Shown here piece by piece: positions 1 to 4,784 of a DNA stretch of 7,991 nt (positions are counted from its first letter, which is position 1; every line of letters begins with the position of its first letter). Location of the stretch: the NCBI RefSeq assembly GCF_049276915.1, contig NZ_JBASXK010000061.1:1-7991 (forward strand), read 5' to 3'. The notes below the pieces were generated by a model. That model searched no databases. It worked only from the letters and a program-made list of their open reading frames with translations, and was not told the origin of the DNA. Made by a program: the position numbers and the translations under genes. The DNA is from Aestuariivita sp049276915 (GTDB taxonomy: Bacteria; Pseudomonadota; Alphaproteobacteria; Rhodobacterales; Rhodobacteraceae).

Positions 1-269
1 GCGCGCCGGGCACCGCGCCGTGCGGCCTCGGTCTGCCATGTGTCCATCAGCGCGCGCGCCAGCCCCTGTCGGTGAGCATCCGGATGGGTGGCAATGGTCA
101 ACAGTTCGGCCTCATCCAGCACGACGCGCACCAGTGCAAAGGCGCGCGGATCGCCGACGGCAAACACGCCGGGATGGCTCAGAAGCGAGGCAAATTCTCC
201 AGCACTCCACGGGCGCGATTGCTCAAAAGCCGCCGCATGGATCGCGGCCATGTCCCCGGGCGCGATCAA
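1..269 (-). CDS. rimI: Ribosomal-protein-alanine N-acetyltransferase RimI (N-terminal part, runs off left edge)
   Basis: This is a GNAT-family acetyltransferase that in bacteria modifies the N-terminal alanine of ribosomal protein S18, using acetyl-CoA. About 89 residues are present. The N-terminal helix (IHAAAFEQSRPWSAGEF, from residue 10) is typical of alphaproteobacterial RimI. The strand LLTIATHPD followed by HRQGLARALM (residues 57-75) is GNAT motif A, the acetyl-CoA pyrophosphate loop. I chose the TTG at 269-267, which overlaps the tsaB TGA as TTGA. It gives the usual N-terminal length, while the in-frame ATG at 251 would cut six residues. It follows tsaB directly, a gene order common in Proteobacteria, and the overlap suggests translational coupling. 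The C-terminal half lies outside the window, so substrate-specific residues cannot be examined. Confidence 0.86.
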   Translation of the reverse strand, partial: MIAPGDMAAIHAAAFEQSRPWSAGEFASLLSHPGVFAVGDPRAFALVRVVLDEAELLTIATHPDAHRQGLARALMDTWQTEAARRGARR

Positions 270-916
270 TCCAGCAGTACCGGAGCGCTATCGCGCGCAG
301 GTGCCGCATCCGCCGGGCGCAGATAGAGCGGTGCAGGAGCACCACAGGGCGCATCCAGACGGCTCAGTGCGATCCGGGCCATGGCCTCAAGCAGCGGCAT
401 GGCGGGCGCGGCACAGGGCCAGCCGGTCAAGGCCGATATCGCGGGGGCGACAGAGCCGATCACGGCTGGCGTGGTCTCGGGTGCTGCATTCAGGATCGCG
501 TCGCGCTCCATCGCCACCATCTGCGGCTGGCTACTGGCGGCCCCGCCAAAAAGCTGCACATAGGTCCGGTTCTGGCGCGCATCCGCGACGCTCAGCACGG
601 GGCCTGTTGCGCCAAAGGCCAGCGCCTCCAGGGTCGACACGCCGATCGCGGGCCGGTTCAGCCCCAAGGCAAGACCGCGTGCCGCCGAGACGGAAATCCG
701 GATGCCGGTGAAATTTCCCGGCCCGATACCAACGCCGATACCGTCAAGATCGCCAAAGCCAAGCCCTGCATCGCCCAGCATCTCTTGCAGCATCGGCATC
801 AGATGTTCGGCCTGTCCCTTTGCCATCTCATCGCAGCGCAGGGTGATCTTGCCCTGATGCAACAGGGCCGCAGCGCAGCGCGCATCGGACGTATCAAAGG
901 CCAGAACGGTGGTCAT
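266..916 (-). CDS. tsaB: tRNA threonylcarbamoyladenosine biosynthesis protein TsaB
   Basis: TsaB is the non-catalytic ASKHA-fold partner of TsaD. With TsaE and TsaC/Sua5 it makes the t6A modification at position 37 of ANN-decoding tRNAs in the cytoplasm. The 216-residue product starts VLAFDTSDARCAAAL, the phosphate-1-like strand. It carries the family hallmark GIGPGNFTGIRISVSAARGL (residues 63-82) and the C-terminal PLYLRPADA (196-204), and its length is normal. The reading frame is open further upstream to a TTG at 937. ATG 916 is preferred because the protein then begins right at the conserved strand, and because the upstream TTG falls in the loop of a hairpin. No strong Shine-Dalgarno is visible before 916. 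The stop overlaps the rimI start. Confidence 0.93.
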   Translation of the reverse strand: MTTVLAFDTSDARCAAALLHQGKITLRCDEMAKGQAEHLMPMLQEMLGDAGLGFGDLDGIGVGIGPGNFTGIRISVSAARGLALGLNRPAIGVSTLEALAFGATGPVLSVADARQNRTYVQLFGGAASSQPQMVAMERDAILNAAPETTPAVIGSVAPAISALTGWPCAAPAMPLLEAMARIALSRLDAPCGAPAPLYLRPADAAPARDSAPVLLD

Positions 917-925
917 GACATAACT

Positions 926-949
926 CGGGCGCCGCAACAGCAGCGCCCG
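926..949 (-). terminator. GC-rich hairpin between nfu and tsaB (possible terminator or attenuator)
   Basis: A perfect 7-bp inverted repeat (CGGGCGC / GCGCCCG) encloses a 10-nt loop in the nfu-tsaB gap. No U-tract follows it, so it is not a classical intrinsic terminator. It ends only 9 nt before the tsaB ATG, so on the mRNA it would lie against the ribosome-binding region. It might lower read-through from nfu, stabilise an upstream 3' end, or limit tsaB initiation. That it forms is likely from the pairing; its role is inference. Confidence 0.35.
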
Positions 950-979
950 GTCATCGGTTCGAAAAGGTCGGTATCTGCC

Positions 980-1543
980 TCAGACGGCAACCGGGCGTAC
1001 CTCGGTCACTTCGGGGATATAGTGGCGCAGCAGGTTCTCGATCCCCATTTTCAGGGTCAGTGTCGAGGACGGGCAGCCCGCGCAGGCACCCTGCATATGC
1101 AGATAGACCACACCGCGATCAAAGCCGTGGAAGGTGATGTCGCCGCCATCCTGAGCCACCGCCGGGCGCACCCGGCTGTCCAGCAGTTCCTTGATCTGGC
1201 CGACGATCTCGGAGTTTTCACCCGTGTGTTCGGCGTGACCGCTGGCGGGCTGGTGATCGGCGGACATGACCGCGTCACCTGACTGGAAATGCTCCATGAT
1301 GGCACCCAGAAGCGCCGGTTTGATGTGATCCCAGTCAACGCCATCTTCCTTGGTGACGGTGACGAAATCATTGCCGAAAAATACGCCCGTGACGCCCTGC
1401 ACACCAAAGATGCGCGCCGCAAGCGGCGAGGTGTCGGCGGTGTCCGCGCTGGGGAAATCGGCAGTGCCGACCTCAAGCACGGTCTGACCCGGCAGGAACT
1501 TGAGCGTTGCGGGGTTCGGCGTGGATTCTGTTTGGATAAACAT
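980..1543 (-). CDS. nfu: NifU-like / Nfu-type iron-sulfur cluster scaffold protein
   Basis: This 187-residue carrier receives an iron-sulfur cluster and passes it to target apoproteins in the cytoplasm. The N-terminal Nfu_N domain spans roughly residues 1-88 (FIQTESTPNPATLKFLPG at the start, then FFGNDFVTVTK). A charged linker runs from about 90 to 112. The NifU C-terminal domain covers about 113-182 and carries the cluster-binding Cys pair in GACAGCPSSTLTLKMGIENL, Cys154 and Cys157, the CxxC of this family. I chose ATG 1543 because AGGAGA lies 4 nt upstream and the protein then begins at the conserved FIQTE. The open frame extends to 1597, but that part covers the promoter. The gene has its own promoter and an Irr-type box upstream, so iron-dependent control independent of usp is likely. 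Confidence 0.93.
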   Translation of the reverse strand: MFIQTESTPNPATLKFLPGQTVLEVGTADFPSADTADTSPLAARIFGVQGVTGVFFGNDFVTVTKEDGVDWDHIKPALLGAIMEHFQSGDAVMSADHQPASGHAEHTGENSEIVGQIKELLDSRVRPAVAQDGGDITFHGFDRGVVYLHMQGACAGCPSSTLTLKMGIENLLRHYIPEVTEVRPVAV

Positions 1544-1568
1544 GATGTCTCCTGAGCGAGGTTGCCCT

Positions 1569-1597
1569 GATATGCGGATCGCAGCCGGGCGAGTCAA
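1569..1597 (-). promoter_or_regulatory. Sigma-70-like promoter of nfu
   Basis: Reading leftwards there is a -35 element TTGACT (1597-1592), a 17-nt spacer and a -10 candidate CATATC (1574-1569). These lie about 26 nt before the nfu start codon, which leaves a very short leader containing the AGGAGA site. The -35 is strong and the -10 is weak (three of six consensus positions). That combination fits a promoter helped or controlled by a factor bound just upstream. No transcript evidence is available. Confidence 0.5.
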
Positions 1598-1600
1598 GTA

Positions 1601-1617
1601 TTTGGAACGATTCTAAA
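1601..1617. promoter_or_regulatory. Irr / iron-control (ICE) box upstream of nfu
   Basis: The plus strand reads TTTGGAACGATTCTAAA: two 7-nt arms around CGA, with one mismatch to perfect symmetry. This matches the alphaproteobacterial Irr box as I remember it (TTTAGAAnnnTTCTAAA) at all but one fixed position. Irr is a Fur-family regulator that senses haem/iron status and controls haem and iron-sulfur genes in Rhizobiales and Rhodobacterales. The box ends 3 bp upstream of the nfu -35 and the next gene on the other side (usp) only terminates here, so nfu is the sole plausible target. Whether binding activates or represses cannot be read from position alone. Confidence 0.68.
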
Positions 1618-1684
1618 TCATTCAGGGGCAAAGGTGCAAGCGAAACTCAGCTTTGTCCTGTGGCACCTGTCAGACCGGCCTGCC

Positions 1685-2140
1685 TCAGGTGATCGCCTCA
1701 AGCTGTTCCTTGCTGAGGTTGCCGGGCACGATGGTCAGCGGAATGGGCAGGTCGCCCGCGTTGCGGCTGAGTTGGGTCACCAGCGGGCCGGGGCCCTTCT
1801 TGTCGCTGCCCGCACCCAGCACCAAAACGCCGATCTCGGGGTCTTCCTTGACCTGTGCCATGATCTCGGGCACGGGCTCGCCTTCGCGGATCACCAACTC
1901 GGGATCTATCCCCTGCCGGTCGCGCATCCATTTGGCAAAGACTTCGAAATGGGCGTGGATGCGTTCGCGCGATTCTTCACGCATGATATCGCCGACACCG
2001 ATCCAGTGGTTGAACTCATCAGGCGGGATCACCGACAGGATCTGGACACCCCCTCCGGTATTGGCAGCCCGCATCGCGGCAAAGCGCATCGCGTTCAGGC
2101 ATTCGCGGCTGTCATCCAGCACGACGAGAAATTTACGCAT
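1685..2140 (-). CDS. Universal stress protein (UspA family)
   Basis: This is a single-domain Usp of 151 residues with the Rossmann-like alpha/beta fold that often binds ATP and supports stress survival. The first strand and following acidic loop are FLVVLDDSRE (residues 4-13). The later strand IGVLVLGAGSDKKGPGP (103-119) leads into LTQLSRNAG-type helix residues and the last strand LPIPLTIVPG (131-140). The glycine-rich segment does not fit the canonical G-2x-G-9x-G(S/T) ATP motif well, so ATP binding is uncertain. GAAAGG sits 6 nt before ATG 2140. The gene lies 66 nt downstream of the kappa-type isomerase gene and may share its transcript. It is separated from nfu by 141 nt that hold nfu's own promoter. 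Confidence 0.9.
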   Translation of the reverse strand: MRKFLVVLDDSRECLNAMRFAAMRAANTGGGVQILSVIPPDEFNHWIGVGDIMREESRERIHAHFEVFAKWMRDRQGIDPELVIREGEPVPEIMAQVKEDPEIGVLVLGAGSDKKGPGPLVTQLSRNAGDLPIPLTIVPGNLSKEQLEAIT

Positions 2141-2206
2141 GCTTGGCCTTTCATTTCCGATCAGCGTGCAGGATGACGCAAGCGATGGGCGCGCGCAATC
2201 AAAAGC

Positions 2207-2803
2207 TCAATCGCGCAGCGCCCAGTCGATCGCCTGTTCCAGCCTGTCATGACCCCAGAACAGCTCATCCCCCACCATCAGCGTCGGAGCACCAAACAGC
2301 CCGCGCACCTGCGCCTCGTCGGTGTTCTTGCGCAATACGGCCTTGCCCTCGGGGCTCAGGGTCTCGGCAAGAATTGCAGCCGGTTCCAGCCCGATCTCTT
2401 CGAGAATGGCACCGATCACCGCATCATCGCCGATATCGCGATTATCCGAGAAATTCGCGGTGTAGACCGCGCGCACGAATGGCCCGATCCAGTCGCTTGC
2501 GCCGTGACGGGCGGCGATGCGTGCCGCCAGAATCGAGCCGCGCGGAAAGGACGAGGGTTTGACAAAGCCGATATCGCTCTCTTCGCAGATCCGCTCCATG
2601 TCGCGCCACATATAGGCCCCTTTGACGGGGAACATGTTGAACGGCGAGGTCGTCATGCCCTGCGCGCCGAAAATCGGCCCCAGCAGGAAGGATCGCCAGA
2701 TCAGCGGCACGCCGGCGTCGGCGCAGGCCTCCTCGATCCGCATGGCGGCGGGATAGCTGTAGGTCGAGGCGAACTCGAACCAGAATTCCAGAGGCTTTGG
2801 CAT
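2207..2803 (-). CDS. 2-hydroxychromene-2-carboxylate isomerase family protein (DsbA-like, kappa-class GST)
   Basis: The product has 198 residues, usual for the glutathione-dependent kappa/HCCA isomerase family, which has a thioredoxin fold with an inserted helical domain. The N-terminal FWFEFASTYSYPAA has Ser13 where the family uses a serine, not a DsbA CxxC, to activate glutathione. The C-terminal GLFGAPTLMVGDELFWGHDR (residues 168-187) is the strongest family signature. The cis-Pro loop is at GAPT. The gene begins 3 nt after the ilvE-like stop (TGA TCC ATG), so the two are probably translationally coupled. The family was named from naphthalene degradation, but no such genes are nearby. A general glutathione-dependent isomerase or reductase role is safer, and the true substrate is unknown. 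Confidence 0.88.
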   Translation of the reverse strand: MPKPLEFWFEFASTYSYPAAMRIEEACADAGVPLIWRSFLLGPIFGAQGMTTSPFNMFPVKGAYMWRDMERICEESDIGFVKPSSFPRGSILAARIAARHGASDWIGPFVRAVYTANFSDNRDIGDDAVIGAILEEIGLEPAAILAETLSPEGKAVLRKNTDEAQVRGLFGAPTLMVGDELFWGHDRLEQAIDWALRD

Positions 2804-2806
2804 GGA

Positions 2807-3670
2807 TCAGCTTTCGCTAGCGGCCCAGTCCCAATACATCTCGCGCACGCGGCGGGTGACGGGACCGACCTGGTAATGGGTGTCGTCAAAGGCGGTCACC
2901 GGGGTGACCTTGGACATGTTGCCGGACATGAACACTTCGTCGGCCTTCTGGAAATCCTCGAAGGTCAGGACGGTTTCATGCACGGCCATGCCATCGCCGG
3001 TCATATTGGCGATATGGCGCGCGCGGGTGATCCCGGCCAGGAAGGTGCCGTTCGGGATCGGGGTGAACACCTCTCCATCCCTGACCATGAAGATATTGGC
3101 GGTGGCGGTTTCGGCCACGTTGCCCATGGCATCGGCTACCAGCGCATTGCTGAAGCCCTTGGCGCGCGCCTCGGTCAGCATCCGGGCGTTGTTGGGGTAA
3201 AGACAGCCCGCCTTGGCGTTGACCACCGCATCTTCCAGAACCGGGCGGCGAAACCGCGTGCGGGTCAGCGTGACCGTCGCCGATGCCGGGGCCATGGGGA
3301 TTTCTTCCAGACAGATGGCAAAGCCGGTCTGCTCGCTTGAGGGCACGATCGCCGTGAGATCGCCATCAATGCCCCAGTACATCGGGCGGATATAGACCGG
3401 TGTGCCCTTGTCAAAAAGCTTCAGACCCTCGGCCACGATCTCGACCATGTCCTCGGTGCTGACCATGGGTGTCAGCATCAGCGCCCGGGCCGAGCGGTTA
3501 ACCCGCGCGCAATGCGGTGCCAGATCCGGGGCCATCCCGTCGAAATAGCGCGCGCCGTCAAAGACCGACGAGCCCAGCCAGGAACCATGATCGGCCGCAC
3601 GCATGATCGCCACATCTCCGTCATGCCAACTGCCCTGGAAATAGGTCTTGATATTGGTGCCAACGGCCAT
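2807..3670 (-). CDS. ilvE: Branched-chain amino acid aminotransferase-like, PLP fold-type IV
   Basis: This 287-residue class IV aminotransferase probably swaps the amino group between Leu/Ile/Val and 2-oxoglutarate, the last step of branched-chain synthesis or the first of breakdown. Visible hallmarks are DHGSWLGSSVFDGARYFDG (residues 27-45), YIRPMYWG (93-100) and NAKAGCLYPNNARM (151-164) with Lys153 as the PLP Schiff-base lysine. MGNVAETATANIFM follows (182-195), with Glu187 placed to contact the pyridine nitrogen. Next come PNGTFLAGITRAR (206-218) and DEVFMSGNMSKVTPV (244-258). ATG 3670 is preceded by GAGGAGG with 8-nt spacing. The frame stays open upstream to 4081, but that stretch shows no protein family and contains a stem-loop. 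Related fold-type IV enzymes act on D- or beta-amino acids, so substrate range is inferred. Confidence 0.88.
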   Translation of the reverse strand: MAVGTNIKTYFQGSWHDGDVAIMRAADHGSWLGSSVFDGARYFDGMAPDLAPHCARVNRSARALMLTPMVSTEDMVEIVAEGLKLFDKGTPVYIRPMYWGIDGDLTAIVPSSEQTGFAICLEEIPMAPASATVTLTRTRFRRPVLEDAVVNAKAGCLYPNNARMLTEARAKGFSNALVADAMGNVAETATANIFMVRDGEVFTPIPNGTFLAGITRARHIANMTGDGMAVHETVLTFEDFQKADEVFMSGNMSKVTPVTAFDDTHYQVGPVTRRVREMYWDWAASES

Positions 3671-3742
3671 GGTTCGGTCCTCCTCAAGGCGCGACCGTAA
3701 GGCAAGTCGGCCTCTAGCGTCCAGACCATTCGGCAAGGGTTT

Positions 3743-3797
3743 CTGTGGCGCGGTTGCATATTGGGGACCGTGTTCCCTTACGGGGCCGCGCCGACAG
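3743..3797 (-). promoter_or_regulatory. Strong stem-loop in the leader of the ilvE-like gene
   Basis: Two 11-nt arms pair as CTGT-GGCGCGG with CCGCGCC-(G)-ACAG, with a single bulged G. Inside, the minus strand forms a smaller hairpin, CCGT-AAGGGAAC-ACGG. A further GGT/ACC pairing lies beyond a 2x2 internal loop, and TCCAG/CTGGA at 3720-3724 and 3823-3827 could close the whole domain. On the minus strand the stem ends about 72 nt before the ilvE-like start codon, which places it in the 5' leader if transcription starts upstream of it. No U-tract follows. I do not recognise a known riboswitch class. It could be a leader regulatory RNA, a small RNA on either strand, or chance pairing in GC-rich DNA. 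Confidence 0.4.
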
Positions 3798-4136
3798 CCA
3801 CCGGCACCGCGCGCTGCTGTAACTGGATGGAAAGCCGGAGGCGTTAGAACCCGTCTTGCAGCTGCACTAGGCCGGGAAGGACTATCACCCCTTTTCGGCA
3901 CGATCAGGACAGATGGTTTTCCCATCGCGCATCCTTGCCTGGCCCGGTTTACCACCCGGAGCCATGCGACCATCGCATTTCCTGCGGGCCCGCACCCTGA
4001 CGATCCTACCCATATGCACAAGCAGCAGCCTGCCGGGACACAGCCCGCCGCGGGCCGTTTGCCATGCGCCCGGCACGCCATCGACTCCCGAGGCCCAGAG
4101 CTTGAACGCCCTCAGCCCAATTCGCCGGTCCGACGC

Positions 4137-4148
4137 TGATCCGGATCA
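4137..4148. promoter_or_regulatory. 12-bp perfect palindrome upstream of hsp20
   Basis: TGATCCGGATCA reads the same on both strands and lies 62 nt before the hsp20 start codon, where a regulator could bind. A 12-bp perfect palindrome is expected about twice by chance in a window of this size. Only its position makes it noteworthy. Confidence 0.2.
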
Positions 4149-4210
4149 ATGGACCACAAGATCAGGCGGGATATCGTGAATCGGCAATATGTGTCGAAAG
4201 GAGACAGGAA

Positions 4211-4627
4211 TTGGTTGAGAAATCGCACACCAGCGGGTTTTGGCCCTCGCTTTATGACCCCGTGCGCCAGATGGGCGAGCGGGTGGCGAAATGGGTTGCA
4301 CCTGCCTCCGAAGCCGCCGGCAGCGATGATGCCTACCGCATCGGCGTCGAATTGCCCGGAGTGGCGGAGGAGGACATCCACCTCAGCGTCGAGGACGGCG
4401 TGGTCATGCTCAAGGGCGAAAAGCGTACCGAGCGCGAAGAGACAGGGGAAACCTGGTTCTTTTCCGAACGCGAATATGGCGCGTTCAGCCGCTCGTTCCG
4501 TCTGCCCCCGGATGCCGACGGGGAAAAGGTGGATGCCCAGCTCAAGGACGGTGTGCTGAACATCACCATTCCCAAGAAGGCCCCCAGGAAACCCGAAACC
4601 GCCAAAGTGCCCATCCGCAAGGCTTGA
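4211..4627 (+). CDS. Small heat-shock protein, Hsp20 / alpha-crystallin family
   Basis: This is an ATP-independent holdase that binds unfolding proteins in the cytoplasm and forms large oligomers. Of 138 residues, about 1-36 form the variable N-terminal arm (FWPSLYDPVRQ). The alpha-crystallin domain spans about 40-125, with YRIGVELPGVAEEDI (42-56), FFSEREYGAFSRSFRLP (83-99) and the signature AQLKDGVLNITIPKK (109-123). A short VPI near the C-terminus (133-135) can serve as the I-x-I/V oligomer tail motif. The start is TTG 4211: AAAGGAGA lies 7 nt upstream at the right distance, no ATG fits, and the MVEKSHT...FWPS start is usual for this subfamily. It is alone on the plus strand. No clear RpoH promoter or RNA-thermometer pairing against the Shine-Dalgarno was found. 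Confidence 0.92.
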   Translation: MVEKSHTSGFWPSLYDPVRQMGERVAKWVAPASEAAGSDDAYRIGVELPGVAEEDIHLSVEDGVVMLKGEKRTEREETGETWFFSEREYGAFSRSFRLPPDADGEKVDAQLKDGVLNITIPKKAPRKPETAKVPIRKA

Positions 4628-4767
4628 GACCGGCGCAACGCGCGGACCCGGCACTGACGCTTTTCGAAGAGCAGGGACGGTCTGTCGGTTCCACAGAGGC
4701 CGTTCGGACAAGGCAGATCTTCGATACGATGGCCAGAATGTCGGGTGCCGCGCATGTGAACCCCGTT

Positions 4768-4781
4768 GCCGGCAATCCGGC
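4768..4781 (-). terminator. Short hairpin just downstream of the lyase gene
   Basis: GCCGG-CAAT-CCGGC forms a 5-bp stem with a 4-nt loop, starting 3 nt after the lyase stop codon on the minus strand, in the 157-bp gap between it and the convergent hsp20. No T-rich stretch follows on either strand, so it is at best a weak terminator or 3'-end stabiliser. I see no better terminator for either gene. Confidence 0.25.
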
Positions 4782-4784
4782 GTC

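Larger units (their letters stand above)
3671..4210. other. 540-bp intergenic region between divergent ilvE-like and hsp20 genes
   Basis: No convincing gene is present on either strand. Long open frames exist (minus strand continuing the aminotransferase frame upstream to 4081, plus strand 3648-4139), but they show no recognisable domain, are rich in Arg/Pro/Ala as expected from GC-rich random frames, and lack a suitable start site. Contents that can be supported are the stem-loop near 3743-3797, a 12-bp palindrome at 4137-4148, and the two ribosome-binding sites at the ends. The region must hold the promoters of both flanking genes, but I see no unambiguous -35/-10 pair. It is unusually long for two ordinary divergent promoters. 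Confidence 0.6.

Noticed and set aside
20..1282. 420-codon plus-strand open frame opposite tsaB and nfu
   Set aside because: It is antisense to two well-identified genes, shows no domain, is rich in Arg/Gln/His, and runs through the nfu-tsaB gap. This is a typical shadow of GC-rich coding sequence.
1622..1676. Terminator after usp formed by AGGTGC / GCACCT
   Set aside because: The 6-bp arms are about 25 nt apart and no T-tract follows, so the pairing is too weak to annotate.
2249..3340. 363-codon plus-strand open frame opposite the isomerase and aminotransferase
   Set aside because: It is the complement of two recognised genes with conserved motifs. The Gly/His-rich translation has no family features.
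3721..3860. Cobalamin riboswitch suggested by AAGGGAACACGG on the minus strand
   Set aside because: That string resembles one conserved riboswitch segment, but the CCGCAACTGT element and the AGCCAGGAGACC-type B12 box are absent and the element is too short.
3671..4081. N-terminal extension of the aminotransferase by up to 137 residues
   Set aside because: The extension has no recognisable domain, covers the stem-loop and lies before a strong ribosome site at the normal start. Family length is met without it.
4101..4126. RpoH (sigma-32) promoter for hsp20 at CTTGAA
   Set aside because: CTTGAA fits a -35, but the only -10-like string (CCCAAT) is about 9 nt away, too close, and nothing suitable occurs at the proper spacing.
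4196..4210. ROSE or fourU RNA thermometer masking the hsp20 ribosome site
   Set aside because: No pyrimidine stretch able to pair with AAAGGAGA is found in the preceding 60 nt.
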